This document shows, piece by piece, positions 18,830 to 30,500 of a stretch of DNA of 64,000 nucleotides. The stretch is from NCBI RefSeq assembly GCF_001262605.1, contig NZ_LGTC01000001.1:3733001-3797000 (forward strand). Reading direction: 5' to 3'. The notes under the pieces were generated by a model that made no database searches, was not told the DNA's origin, and saw only the letters and a program-made list of their open reading frames with translations. Each line of letters begins with the position of its first letter. Positions within the stretch are counted from its first letter, which is position 1. The DNA is from Pseudobacteroides cellulosolvens ATCC 35603 = DSM 2933 (GTDB lineage: Bacteria; Bacillota; Clostridia; Acetivibrionales; DSM-2933). A program made the translations under genes and the position numbers.

Positions 18830-19135
18830 ATGTGTCCGCCAATGGCAGCAAACACCAATTTTACAACTGAATATAAGAAAGAAATAATAAAGTTGGTTAC
18901 AGAAAAACAAAAGACAGTGAGAGAAGTAGCAATAAGCATTGGAGTAACAGAAACAACAATAAGAGATTGGATAAAAAAGTATCACCAGCATGGTGAAGAT
19001 GCGTTTCCAGGCAAAGGTAATCTTCGACCTGAAGATGAAGAACTCCGAATATTAAAAAAACGATTAAAGGATTTGGAAGAAGAAAATGAAATATTAAAAA
19101 AAGCCATGGCCATCTTCAGTCGAGACGTGAAGTAA
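18830..19135 (+). CDS. IS3-family transposase OrfA, copy 2
   Basis: Identical in sequence to the OrfA at 12306-12611: a 101-residue helix-turn-helix protein with a C-terminal coiled coil and the A7G slip site before its stop. It could still be made and bind the ends, but the downstream OrfB of this copy is broken. Confidence 0.88.
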   Translation: MCPPMAANTNFTTEYKKEIIKLVTEKQKTVREVAISIGVTETTIRDWIKKYHQHGEDAFPGKGNLRPEDEELRILKKRLKDLEEENEILKKAMAIFSRDVK

Positions 19136-19176
19136 AATATAAGTTTATTAAGGAAAACAGCTCCCACTTTTGCGTT

Positions 19177-20003
19177 TTGAAGATGTGCCAAATATTTAAT
19201 ATCTCAAGGAGCTCATTTTATGAATGGCTAAAACGGCCTGAAAGTAACAGAAAGAAGAATGATAAAGAATTAATTGAAATAATAAATAAGATACACAAAG
19301 AATCATATGAAACCTACGGGCAAAAAAGAATAAAAATACAATTAAATAAAGAAGGTATACTCTGTTCAAAGAGAAGGATTAAGAGGCTGATGAATGAAAA
19401 TGGTATAGTAAGCAGATTAAAGAGAAAATTCAAGGCAACAACAAATTCAAATCATACTTATCCAGTTTCTCCTAATCTCCTAAATCAAGACTTTACTACA
19501 AATAGACCAAATGAAAAATGGGTTGGAGATATAACTTATATACCAACAGATGAAGGCTGGCTTTATCTTGCAAGTATTCAAGACTTATTCAGCAAAAAAG
19601 TTGTTGGGTGGTCTTTAGGCTCAAGAATTACTAAGGAATTAGCCATTTCTGCACTTAATCAAGCAATGATAAGGGAGAAACCTGGTAGCAGCTTGATATT
19701 CCATTCAGATCGCGGGTGTCAATACGCAGCTTATGAATATCAAGATAGACTAAGAGAAAGAGGAATAAGGCAAAGTATGAGTAGGAAAGGGAATTGTTAC
19801 GACAATGCTTGTGCTGAAAGTTTTTTGCAACATTAAAAAAAGATATAATTCATGGTAGAAGGTTCAAAACCCGTGAGGATGCCAAATTAATAATAATTGA
19901 ATATATTGAAACCTTTTATAATCTCAAAAGAATACATTCAACATTAGGAAATATGTCACCAATAGAATTTGAAAAGGACTATAGAAATAGACATTCAGCA
20001 TAG
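19177..20003 (+). pseudogene. IS3-family transposase OrfB, copy 2, frameshifted in a T run
   Basis: The frame matches copy 1 up to CAESF and then stops at TAA 19834-19836, because the T7 run GAAAGTTTTTTTGCA of copy 1 is T6 here. The remaining 55 codons, including FKRIHSTLG and SPIEFEKDY, follow in another frame to TAG at 20001-20003. The catalytic E is at the break, so the enzyme is probably dead unless slippage on the T run restores it. Confidence 0.88.
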
Positions 20004-20188
20004 GCTGAATTTTATTATCGTAAATATTTCGGGTTACTTCGCTTCGTTAATTCCATATATTGCACTAATTTACAATTAACGCTATAGCGCAATAATAAGT
20101 TAACCTAATAATAACACCCAATTTTAAAAATCCCAAAAAATTAAGATTTTGCAAGCTTCTCTGTGTCTAATTTACTGTAAACACTCCA

Positions 20189-20781
20189 GCAGCAACTATA
20201 GCAAGAAAGGAAGACAGTTCGATCACAAAGGTTATAAAAAAATATGGAATAGATGTGCCCAGGAAACACGGCACAGGGACTCGTAAAATAATTGGTGTAA
20301 ATTATGAGACTAAAACAGGAAGTAAAACCATGACATATTTTAACGAGCCATTAATATACATGAATCAGCCCAAAAAGTGGCTAAAGGAAACTAATGAAAT
20401 CTACTATAAAAAACCTTTAGTAATCAAAAGGCTTGAGAATTGTAAATGTGAACTTTGCGGAATACAAAGTAGTATTCCTGGGGATTTTGCAGTTCACCAC
20501 GTTAAAAAACTAAAAAGCCTAAAAGACAAATATTTTAAGGCAAATATAATAACTCCATATTGGGTACAAAGAATGATTGAACTGAATCGTAGAACTTTAA
20601 TAGTGTGCAAAAAATGCCATAAAGACATCCATTTTGGAAAAGAAATATAGATAAATCGATTGACTTTACACTTAGAAACAGCTGGCGAGCCGGATACATT
20701 GAAAGGTGTAAGTCCGGTTCTGAGGGGGGACGCAGAAATCTACTTGGTAAAACAAGCAAGACGCTGTTAGTCCTACCCTAC
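20189..20781 (+). mobile_element. 3' fragment of group II intron 2
   Basis: The sequence is nearly identical to 47362-47953, the end of the intact intron 2, including the domain V hairpin GAGCCGG..GTCCGGTTC and the terminal CCTAC. The 5' three quarters are gone, cut at the IS3 end. The C-terminal 154 or so codons of the intron protein (up to TAG 20648-20650), with the HNH domain, remain but have no start. The fragment is still joined to its 3' exon, an IS110 transposase tail. Confidence 0.9.
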
Positions 20782-20876
20782 GGGTCAAATGTATTATGAG
20801 AAAGCTTATTAATATTGTGTATAAGATGATGCGGGATAAGTCGGAGTATCGGGAACCAGTTGTTCCGATAGAATAG
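20782..20876 (+). pseudogene. 3' end of an IS110-family transposase gene (exon remnant)
   Basis: Directly after the intron terminus the frame reads KCIMRKLINIVYKMMRDK and ends EPVVPIE before TAG at 20874-20876. This aligns with the last residues of the IS110 transposases at 40127 and 44327, with several differences (LINIVY against LVNIIF, VVPIE against VIPME). It therefore belongs to a different IS110 copy. The intron entered this gene at the same position as in island B. Confidence 0.88.
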
Positions 20877-20955
20877 CATCCAATAAAATGGGTGCTATTA
20901 AAACCATCATCATGTATAATGGAAGAAACAATAGAGAATATCAAGGGTGAAGAAA

Positions 20956-21324
20956 ATGTCCATATTTACAATAATCAAAAAAGTTGCTGGACCAGTTCTA
21001 GCAACTCATAATTTTGTGTTAGAAGGTAAACAGGGCTCTTTAAGAATAGCATTCTCAAAAAAAAGAGATGATGTAACACAGTATATTGTATTCCAAAAAA
21101 GTAATTTTCAACATGCAATGCGTATAGAATTTTCAACTTCGATCAAGCCAATTCCAGTGTTAGGACATAGCTTAAGTGATAAATATATTAATAAGTTTTG
21201 GTGGGAATATGATGATAGCAATATTGAAACAAAATATACAATAATTAATGAATTACTTTCAATAGCAATTAATGATGGTATTAGCTATTTAGAAACTATG
21301 AGTATTCCAGAATTGTTGGAATGA
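20956..21324 (+). CDS. Small hypothetical protein, DUF4304-like
   Basis: A protein of about 122 residues with a pattern reminiscent of the DUF4304 family (small alpha/beta proteins found around toxin loci): a first helix, then 'FVLEGKQGSLRIAFSKK', then 'YIVFQKSNF'. I set the start at ATG 20956 with AAGGG 8 bases upstream; an in-frame GTG at 20947 is the alternative. No membrane segment or catalytic motif is seen. The family resemblance is weak. Confidence 0.5.
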   Translation: MSIFTIIKKVAGPVLATHNFVLEGKQGSLRIAFSKKRDDVTQYIVFQKSNFQHAMRIEFSTSIKPIPVLGHSLSDKYINKFWWEYDDSNIETKYTIINELLSIAINDGISYLETMSIPELLE

Positions 21325-21410
21325 ATCAAAATCTCAATATTATGGCAACTTATATGTCTCAAAGTCTTACAAAATTTATTAAATAAAAAATAAAATTTTA
21401 TACACCTATC

Positions 21411-21445
21411 AGGAAAGCTATTAAGGAATATCAGGGGACCAGAAA
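21411..21445. repeat. Dispersed short repeat, copy R2 (left end of island A)
   Basis: It reads GGAAAGCTATTAAGGAATAT followed by CAGGGGACCAGAAA, the reverse complement of the unit at R3. The outer limit of the left arm of island A falls inside it. Confidence 0.8.
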
Positions 21446-21512
21446 TGCTGTATATTGGTTATAAGTATAATGCAACAACGGTCTCTTGATAGACTGTGTA
21501 AAATTATAACTA

Positions 21513-22096
21513 TTATATCTTTTCATCTGATATTTTATCTATTTTTTCGAATAAACTTTTATATCTGTCACCCATTAAGTCCATTAATTCTCTTGAATCA
21601 TAGTCTTTTCCCTTTAAGTTTTTTAATTCCTCTAGATTTCCGTCAAATAACTCAACTAACAAAATTTTATACGACATTCTAATTCCGCTATTAGCTATTG
21701 AATCTAATGTGTAATTATACTTTAAAATATCTTGTTTTATTTTTTCTAAAATACCATATGTCTTATTTAATAACATTAATTCTTTTGGAGTTAATTTTTC
21801 GCTTATTACATTAATTAAATTTGGATAATTAGAGTTTAATGGAATACATTCAGGAGCTTTACCGATATGCGGCAATGGAATTTCATTTTGAACTCTTATC
21901 CCTTCAAATGTTGCAGTATAAGGTCAAGATTAATAATTTTAGCACTTCTAATTATTTCTTTTTTTGATTTTTGTTTCTCTCTTCTTCCATTAAGCATATA
22001 GGTAAAAAACGAACCCACAAGAGCACTGATGGGAATTGCTGTAATAACCGTTGACCAGTTAATACTCCCAAAAAAATCCTTTAGTATCTGTAACAT
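21513..22096 (-). pseudogene. Membrane-anchored hypothetical protein, frameshifted (left-arm copy)
   Basis: Two frames belong together. The N-terminal part, from ATG 22096 after a G-rich ribosome binding site, has one membrane segment (VITAIPISALVGSFFTYML) and the basic GRREKQKSKKE. The C-terminal part is an alpha-helical domain of about 120 residues. Adding one T in CCTTATACTG joins them as LYTATFEGIRVQNEIPLPHI. The restored protein would have about 194 residues. The same lesion is in the right-arm copy at 36792-37375. Family unknown. Confidence 0.7.
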
Positions 22097-22249
22097 ATGA
22101 ATATCCCCCAATATTTCTATATCATGGTTAAATTATATAAATTATCGAGTAAAAATACAATTATACATAGAAAATAGTTCAAAATAATTGGTTGATGTTA
22201 AAATCAGAGGATTTCTAGCAGAATATCTGGCTTTTTTCCCAAATAATAT

Positions 22250-22480
22250 ACACTTGATTTAAAGAAGTTGATAAGCGTTTCTCCGAATCTGCATTAAAGC
22301 TTCTCACGAAGCGGAATCCGAGCCTTTTGCCCCCATTCTTTAGAACTCGCTAAAGGAGCCATACTTTAAAATCTTCGCAGGTGGCTTTAAAGAAGCTTGC
22401 GAAGTGACTTCACAGTGACTTGTAGAGTCAGAGCAGCAACTGCCCTGTAAGTGATTCTTGGGTGATCTTTGAAGAAATCA
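22250..22480. repeat. Conserved noncoding hairpin element, copy A1-left
   Basis: The element holds the block CCCCCATTCTTTAGAAC, then CGCTAAAGGAGC and TACTTTAAAATCTTCGCAGG, at 22330-22380. A frame ACTTGTAGAGTCAGAG and CCCTGTAAGT follows, enclosing a short GCAG/CTGC stem at about 22420-22452. The same block with different stems is at 23890, 34941, 36508, 49673 and 55990. No plausible reading frame covers it. Confidence 0.65.
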
Positions 22481-22524
22481 CATGCAAAAATATATTTTTT
22501 ACAGTTAATTTGCCATCATTAATC

Positions 22525-22988
22525 TCATACCTTATCTTCATGTTTCTCTAAATATGAAGATAAGGTATTTATTGGAATATTCTTATCGCTAATAGTAAAC
22601 TTCTTTAATTGAGAACTATATACTGATTCATACCAATCTTTATCTACCTTCCTGTTCCATATAACCATATAACTATAAAAATCAATTTTCCACCATCCAC
22701 AGTTACATTGCCAAACTGTTTAATGAATTTCACGCAATGGTTAAAAAATATATGTAAATGCTTAAATGAATCATATTCCTTTACAGCATTTTTGAAACAA
22801 AAAAGACATCATCAGATTTTACTGTGAAAGTATTCAGCTTTTGAACTAGAAATTCTCATATCATATTCTGTTTTAAATGTAGAGTAATCATTAAAATCTA
22901 AAATAGATTTATTATTCATAGCCATACATTTATTTTCTCCATTACATACTTTATAATTGCTTTTCATGAATTCTCGGAACATAGCCAT
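22525..22988 (-). pseudogene. Decayed gene in left arm of island A
   Basis: From ATG 22988 one can read MAMFREFMKSNYKV onward for about 50 codons to a stop. The next pieces lie in shifted frames: one ending TVDGGKLIFIVIWLYGTG, and a last one reading DKDWYKSVYSSQLKK up to TGA. At least three frame changes separate them. The right arm holds the same decayed copy at 35900-36363. I do not recognise the parent family. Confidence 0.55.
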
Positions 22989-23059
22989 AAGTGCATATTC
23001 TTTAACTACTCATTATTAGTTTAATTGGAATACGTGGATAATATAAAATTATAGAGTAT

Positions 23060-23197
23060 TTAAAACACCTGCCCTAAACCTAATTTCCTCACATGGTCAA
23101 TCCAATCATATACCATAGACGGTTTATATTTCTTCTCACCATTATCATCTTTACATTTCTCCATTGCTTGTGCCAATAAGGCGTACTCATTCTTAAT
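23060..23197 (-). pseudogene. C-terminal remnant of an unknown gene (left arm)
   Basis: A 45-codon frame without start, including EYALLAQAMEKCKDDNGEKK and ending DWIDHVRKLGLGQVF before a stop, is conserved in both arms. The right-arm copy is 35691-35828. The composition looks like real protein; no family assigned. Confidence 0.45.
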
Positions 23198-23479
23198 CTA
23201 CTATCGAGGCTCAATCACTTCACCCTATCGGATTTTGGCTCGTTTGCTCCCTGTCCTACGCTTAAACCAAAGACTTGGTAATAGCGGCTGGCTAGGCCTT
23301 ACTATGCAAGGTTTCCTTGCTGAATATCGTGTGCCTTACAGGCACACTCTACATATAGAATTATTGCCGGAATGCTATGACACAATTGTAACACCGGATT
23401 TTTATGCAATAATTCCCAGAGCTATATAAATTCGAGTGAAACATTAGAGTAGCATAATAAAAATACAAAAATTATAATA

Positions 23480-23623
23480 TTTTTTTCCAGTTTAGTTATT
23501 GGGTTTCAAGACTGTCTTCAATGGGATGATAATTGTGATTCAACTAACTTTTGGAAAGAAATTGACATGCAGTTACAGTTGAGAATTCCAGATAAGATCT
23601 TAGCAGCAAATGGGTGGAAATAG
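23480..23623 (+). pseudogene. C-terminal remnant of an unknown gene (left arm)
   Basis: A frame of about 47 codons containing GFQDCLQWDDNCDSTNFWKE and ending RIPDKILAANGWK before TAG 23621-23623 looks like the end of a genuine protein, but it has no start and a stop lies just upstream. The right-arm copy is 35265-35408 on the minus strand. Confidence 0.4.
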
Positions 23624-23859
23624 AACTTTTATTATAAAGAATTGAAATAATGTTTTTGATAGTTGGCTGGGCTTTTCCTAGCCTTATTAATGTTTCTAGA
23701 AACCAGCAGGTAAAATCAGAGGACCATAATATTACTGATAAAGAAATAAAACAGAAACATATTAATGGTCTAACTTGCAGAGTAAGGGATAATGACATGG
23801 AATCTTTATTTATATGTAAACCATAAAAGAATCTTCATTCCTCAATAGTTCCTCTGGAG

Positions 23860-24060
23860 TCTCTCACGGAGAAGGTCTTTGATGGATATCCCCCCCATTC
23901 CAGAGAAAAGCTGACGGAGCTGTACTTTAGAATCTATAACGCTACTTAATAGCATCTATAAGTTTCTTTGCAGTGACCTACAGAGTCAGAGTATGGTAAA
24001 GTATACTATAAAAAGTATATCGTTACTTTACCATACCCCTGTAAGTTATATAATGGGCTT
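23860..24060. repeat. Conserved noncoding hairpin element, copy A2-left
   Basis: The block CCCCCCATTC..GAAAAGCTGACGGAGC, then TGTACTTTAGAATC, lies at 23890-23940. CAGAGTCAGAG, a 12-bp perfect stem (TATGGTAAAGTA at 23992-24003 with TACTTTACCATA at 24024-24035) and CCCTGTAAGT follow. The island A arms lose identity just before this stem, so the left and right sides carry different stems in the same frame. Confidence 0.7.
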
Positions 24061-24165
24061 AATTTGGACTCCTTATCCGATCAGTCTTGACTTTTGACTT
24101 CTCGTTAGACCAAAATTCTTGCATATGCTTTATTTTTTATTCCTTTCGTTATCTCAAGATAAATG

Positions 24166-24199
24166 AAAAAAGGCCAACAGACTTTAACGTCCATTGACC
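24166..24199 (-). terminator. Rho-independent terminator after the toxin/immunity operon
   Basis: Read on the minus strand, GGTCAATGGAC and GTCTGTTGGCC form a stem-loop followed by TTTTTT. It lies about 130 bases past the stop of the immunity gene, in the right place to end the toxin-immunity transcript. Confidence 0.75.
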
Positions 24200-24325
24200 C
24201 ATGATTTGTTTTTCAAGTATGAAGTTATTCTTGCTTTATATCTTTTGTAATCTGTCTACATCATCTAGTAAATGCAGTCAGTATTTCCTGCCACAAGGGT
24301 CGGGAATTCTACACCAATACAAAAA

Positions 24326-24574
24326 TTATATTCCTTCGATCTGCTTTCTAGGGTCCCAACCATCAGGAGGCAGTCTCCTTTTTGAATACCATGGGCAACC
24401 TCTATCAATCCAATTCTCTCTCCATTTTTTTATTCCTTCTTCTTTATCAGGAAAATCACGATATCCAAATTGGAACCCGCAACATGGACAAATTTCATAC
24501 GAACCATTCCCACTTTTGCTATATGGAGGTTCGAATAAATTATTATAATTACATACTGAACATTTAAATCCCAT
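24326..24574 (-). CDS. Small zinc-ribbon protein, probable immunity protein
   Basis: The 82-residue protein has CSVCNYNNLF near its N-terminus and YEICPCCGFQFGYRD at about 30-44, giving a four-cysteine zinc ribbon. WRENWIDRGCPW and PPDGWDP follow. This plan is common among small orphan proteins next to polymorphic toxins. It starts 22 bases after the stop of the giant toxin gene with a good ribosome binding site (AAGGGAGG). The immunity role is inferred from this position; the zinc ribbon is directly visible. Confidence 0.7.
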   Translation of the reverse strand: MGFKCSVCNYNNLFEPPYSKSGNGSYEICPCCGFQFGYRDFPDKEEGIKKWRENWIDRGCPWYSKRRLPPDGWDPRKQIEGI

Positions 24575-24596
24575 ATCAATTTTCCTCCCTTATAAG

Positions 24597-27500
24597 TTAA
24601 AATATTTCTTCACCTTGCTGAGCTTTCCAATATTTCATTTTATCATCTGGCTTAAAGAAAGTAATTGTATAGCCGTCTTCATTATAAGATCCAAAGGTAT
24701 TTGTATCTGGATCATATACTCTTAATACACCATCGTCATCAACCTTTTGTAAATATAAATCAGCATTATTGTAGAAATCATTCGCCATCTTTGCATATTC
24801 TTCTTCTGTTTTTGCTCCAATTTTAGAACCATGTTCTGTAAAATGATCATTTAGTGTATCTTCGTTAGCCCAGTTATGGGGCCCAGGGTTACACCAATTA
24901 TGTACAAGTACACCTTTACTTGAAACAAAGTATGTATGCAATCCCTCTACTTCAAAATTATAAACTTTAACAGGCTCTTCAAGTTGTTCTTTGCTTACCC
25001 CAGTTATTCCTGCAAATTCATTGGAAATCAACTTTACTTTATCTCCTTGAACTAGCTTTTCAGCTGCTGTCCACCCTTTGGCTTCAACCCAGAATGGATG
25101 TGTAGGTGTTGTATTAATTTTAATATTTCCGATATATACATGTACTAATATCTGGGTATCCTTTACAAAAACATGTGTAACTTTTCCAATTCCCTTTTCA
25201 CCAGTTTGAGGGTTCTCGTCAAATATCTCATCTCCGACTTGAACCTCACGTATGTCCTTAAATCCATCCTTTGTTTCAACCAAAGTACCTCCTGTGAAGC
25301 AATTTCCTCCACCACATTCTTCGATCGCTTCCTCAACTCTATATGGTATTCTCTCTTCAATAGCTTCAATCTCTGCTTGTGTTTTAGCAGCTCCAAGCTC
25401 ATCTAATTCTGAATCAACTACAGCTATTGCTTCCTGTAACTCAGCTTCACTCGCCCCCTCTAATAAAGGTGCTACCTCCTCCATAGTCTCCGCTGCCGTA
25501 TTAACTACAGACGCTGTTTTAGTTATAATGGCATTTTTTTCTGCCTGAATTGTAGCACTTTCAAGCTTCTTCAATTGTCTATTAAGTGCCTTCATAACAG
25601 TTGTTTGTGCAAATTCATCAGATGAACTTATTATTTGGCCAAGCTCACTAAAGACACTTACAAGACTGCCTGCCACCATACAAAGATCATATACTTGCTG
25701 AGCTTGTAAAATTGGCAAATTTACATAGCCATTTAATGCAGCAATAAAAGAGCTAATTTCATCAATTGTGTTACCATTCGTATAAGATTCATCACTGCAA
25801 ATTATTCTAAAACCTCTATCTCTAAAATAAGTATCCCATCCAATATCTTCTGGACCACTAGCTAAATATTGCTTGAATAACGATGCATAGCCATCTAATG
25901 AGCATTTCAACATATCCCTTATATTGTTAGAAATATCCATATACTCCTTAAATGTATACTGTCCATTGTCAAACTCTACTTTTACATCTTTTAGCATACT
26001 AGCTAAAACTTGTATCCATGCAGGTCCAACTTGCCCATAGTACCATTCCAGAGTTTCCAATGGTTTATCTGAAACACTTTTTCTCTGGGCTAGATAAACA
26101 GGATTATCAATTAATAATGCATTAAGCATAAATTTTGGGGTTTTAGGAGTTGCATTATAATGGTATATTACTTCTCTGCCTATTGAATTTATAACCCTTA
26201 AAGTAAATCTCGGTTGACTAACACATTCAACCTTAACAATTTTAGAAGCTACTAATGATCCGCCTGTACTTCCCGGAACATTTCTACCTACAACATATAT
26301 TTTATAACTTCCTTTTTGAGGTACTTTATAATCATAATTAAATTTTTTCCCACTTTGTGAAGCTATATATTTGCCATTAATATAAACTGCTATATGGTCA
26401 CAATTTATACCAGTTGCTTTAATATTAATTATTTGCCCAACTGAGTACTCTTGTTGATTATAAGGACCATCAAGCGTAACGTTTGGAATATTTGTTGCTT
26501 GTCTATATGCTGCCGCTGCTTTTTCTATATCAATAATTTTCGCGTAGCATTTGCCATCTTTTGGTATGAATTTTACACCGGATATATCCAGTCTGACTAA
26601 AGGCGTATTAACATCATCTTTGTAGTAAATTCTATCAATTGAATCTTCCTTTCTATACTCGAAAAATCCAGTAAAGTTAGGACCTGTGAATAAGCATTTT
26701 GATAGATACTCTCTAACTCTTGCCCCATCTTCTTTTATCCAACCGCTTTCCCCAGCAAATTCTGATAGTCTTTGCATCAGAAAATATTTGCTTAATTCTT
26801 TAGCTTCTTTTTCTTCTACTTTACCATTTTCTTCTGTCCTCATAAATATTCTTTGAAAATCTTTTACTGCCCATAAGGTATCTATATCAAAGAATCTAGT
26901 TTTATTGAGTTTAATTGTTTTTCCATCTGAATCAACCTTTTTACCACATCCTAAAAGCCTTAATGTTGTTTTTATCCTATATACATTCCCCCAGAGGCTC
27001 TCTTCAACTTCATCATGTGCACCAAATTCCTCATCATTAATTTTATATTGCCATTCTGAATTTGTTACAGTCATTGTTATTGGCTCAGTAAATGAATTGC
27101 TTCTAATATCCAATAGAACTCCTGGAAATTTTTTAATAAAGTCAACAAGATTAACAATTACCCTTCCATCAAAAGGATCAACTCTATATGAGCTATTTGG
27201 GAATATTGCACTGTTAGTCCCTCTAATGGTTACAATGTAATTTGTTTGATCTTTTCTTAGTTCTCCATCTACTTCGTCAACAAGTTCATCTAAATATTCT
27301 TCACCATTTTGTAAACCTCTTTCGCTTCTATCACTGACACAAATCGTATACTCACCCGTGCCTGCTTCACTGTCATAATGACTAACAGCTAAATAATAGA
27401 ATTCACTTTGTGTGGGTGTAAATGTAACATAGAAATTTGTATCCGTTTCACTATCATCATTTGAGGCAAGCACGCTTAAATCATAACCTTTAACCTCTAA

Positions 27501-30500
27501 ATATGTATCTGTATTCCCATTACTATATATGCAAAAGGTTTTACCTGCTTTAAGGTATACTTTGAAAAAATCAATATCACCACCGAAGTCAATAGAACCG
27601 TTAGCACTGGTGTAGTAAGTATTTGACGGTGCCAAAATATTTATGGTATAACTCCTTTTAACAAGATTATCTGTGGAAATTTTAGTTAATTTACTAGTGT
27701 AAGGAAATGAGTTTATCTTGGACACAGTAACATATCCAGCACCATAATCAACAAACAAATTAGCAATATCTGTGTTTGTCGGAAGCGACATGGTATATTC
27801 AGAAGAATCCGTATTAAAAATATTGTATCCTGCTAAATCAATTTCGGAACCTTCTTTTGGATAAGGATCAATGATAATATCACGTAAATCACAATCATGT
27901 CTTTTGCTAAACATCACAGGTACTGCTTGATCAATTTTGTTATTTATCCCCAATTGACCCTCTCCATTATATCCCCAAGCCCATAAACTGGTATCTTTTT
28001 TTTGTACATAAGAGTAGTAGTCTTCTAAATATATTTTTTCCACGTCTTTAATTAAGGTGTTTTCTGTAAGAACATATACAGGATAACCATCCACGCCCAT
28101 ACCTAAATTTGAGTCTGAATTTGAGCCACACATCCACAAGCTTCCATCTTCTTTTATTGCTGCCAAGTTTCCATGACTTGAATCTATAGCTACTGTTCTT
28201 AAACCCGATAAATCCTCTATCATAGTAGGTAGGATAATTTCTCCATTTTTATAAGTGCGACCACTAACTTTGTCGAGTTTTCCTATACCTAAAGCAGCAC
28301 TAAAACTTCCCCAAGATAAAATAGTACCATCATTTTTTAATGCATGAGCAGAACTGTCTGAAACTGCTATTTGTAAAATGTTATCCAGACCACTTATTTT
28401 AATTGGCTCAAATATACATTGATCTTCGCCTATTTCTGGATTTAATATGCAATATGAATTATATCCAAAACCATAAACAGTTCCATCATCCAATAAGATA
28501 AGAAAAGTTTTCCTTAAAGCCGCTATATCAACTACTTTTTTACCAGCAGGTAGTCCTGAAACCATTTTTGTTTCGCTAATTAATGCATATTTTTCATAAT
28601 TTAATCCAACCCCCCCATGATTATATCCATCAATGTAAAGAATGCCATCATCTGTTAAGTATAATGTTTCATTAATACCGCCTACTACCTTTTTCACATT
28701 CTTTAAAGATGTATAAGTAACATTTGAATTATTTTCAATATTTATTTTCAATATGCTTCCGTCATCTTTAGATATCCCTAAAATTTGATCTCTATAAGTA
28801 TAAAACAATCTTTTCAAATTATTAAATCCATCAAGTTTTACAGGTAACCCTTGAATGTCCCATATTGTACCATCGCTCTTTAATGCAAGAGTTTTAAATT
28901 CATCTAACCTTGGGTCAGCTATATAGTCATCATAAAATGGATAAATTGAAAGGAAGTCAATATACTCTGCCCCTTGATATACAATATTAACCTCTTGATA
29001 TGTTGAGCTTATTGAATTAAAATGTTTAGCCATAACGATAACATCATTCATGTTAATTGCATTGTCTTTATTTAAGTCACCAGCATCATTAAAGCCAAAA
29101 TCAGTATTGATCTTATTGAATGATTTTGCCAGCATCACTATATCATACATATTTATTGAAGCATCTTCATTTAGATCACCAGCCCAAATAGTCACAGGTT
29201 TGTCAGACGTACCAACAATTATATTTGAACTTACCATAACATTGGTTATTTCTCTCCTTAGATATCCAGGTTTGGAAATAATAATCTTGTATGAATTTAT
29301 TGAAACAGGCGAAAAATTAAATGAAAAATATCCATTTACATCAGTAAATAATCCATTTCCGTCTTTTTTATTAAAATCAGTTGTTTCATTAAAATCAGTT
29401 GTTTCATAAATTGCAATTCTGAATCCTGATTTTAATGATGATGATATCTCTGGACTTATGTATCCACTAATTGTATAATCATCAACATTCAATTTAAATC
29501 CTATATCATCTTCTATGCTACTGCTTGTGACAGCTTGAGGATTTACTGGTAATCCTTCATTTGCCACCAAAGTCTGATTCAAATTACACTTCAAAGCATT
29601 TCCATACCAGTCATAGAACGCTATACCATTAGGACTGTTTGGCATAGATGGAGTGTTTTCAAATTGTATTTTTATCTGGTTTGCTCTCAGCACTTTAAAC
29701 CTTACTACCGCCAAAGTACCTGTGTTTTCAGCCATACCAGCAGTTCGATAGTCATCCATGTTCATATAGCAGGTTCCAAAGTTCAAAATACCACTGTTTA
29801 TATTATTCATGGCACTTGGAAACGGTGAATATTTAGGATTCACCAATATATTCCCGCACATTGGATAAGTTGAAGTATCAAATGGTGTATTCGTATAGTC
29901 TACAGGCATAACTACCGATGGATCATACTTCAAGTTAACCTGATATCCTGCAAGGTTTGTAATTGTATCTGCCTTGATACTTAGTGTTATATAATCTCCT
30001 ACATTTGCAGTTGACTTGTCTGATTCCATTGATGCTGTGCCAACATTTTCATCGTACACACTTAGCTTGTAGGTTTGGCTTTCTGAGCTGCCGTAGTAAG
30101 AATAAACCTTTATAAAATAACTACCTGCTGCCAGCTGGCTTACAACTGATTCATCCGCATTACTTCCTACTATGGAACGTCCAACCTCTGTAAAATTGCC
30201 GTTTGAATATGTATATATCACCAAATCACAATCCATGTCAGAAGGTATATTTTGTAGGCGTATCCCTATATTTGTACTGCTTGCCAATGAAATTTTGTAA
30301 CAGTCAATATCATCCTGATTATCCATTGTACCGTTGATACAGCTATTAAGGCTTATTAAAGGCTTGTCCTGATTGTTCACGTTGTAAATATCATCATTTA
30401 CCTCATATTGATCAGGTGTATATACACCCGCTTTAAGCTCATATGTATCAGATGCATTTGAGCCTGTATAGGAATATACCCTCACATAGTATTTGCCTGG

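Larger units (their letters stand above)
18772..20188 (+). mobile_element. IS3-family insertion sequence, copy 2 (OrfB frameshifted)
   Basis: This is the same 1417-bp element as 11253-12669, inverted, with the same TGGAGT ends. The left flank is inside the tyrosine recombinase gene and the right flank is inside a group II intron. The two sides were therefore never contiguous, and there is no target duplication. Either a deletion or recombination with another IS copy joined them. Confidence 0.9.
21412..23957. repeat. Island A, left arm of long inverted repeat (2546 bp)
   Basis: This arm is the reverse complement of 34931-37476, with the same length and only scattered differences (for example one base at 23353, and A/G within the R unit). 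Position p in the right arm maps to 58888 minus p. Identity stops at AATAGCATCT on the inner side and GCTTTCC on the outer side. It contains one frameshifted gene, several decayed genes and two copies of the conserved noncoding hairpin element. About 11 kb of unique sequence lies between the arms. Confidence 0.93.

Noticed and set aside
23235..23429. 64-codon frame in island A arms (mirror copy 35459-35653)
   Set aside because: It has an odd composition, no ribosome binding site, and lies between gene remnants on the other strand. The only arm difference here changes an amino acid. It may be part of an older element, but coding is not supported.
23544..23798. 84-codon minus-strand frame (mirror copy 35090-35344)
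   Set aside because: It is antisense to the better-looking remnant ending AANGWK and is rich in Leu/Ser/Ile, as antisense frames in AT-rich DNA often are.
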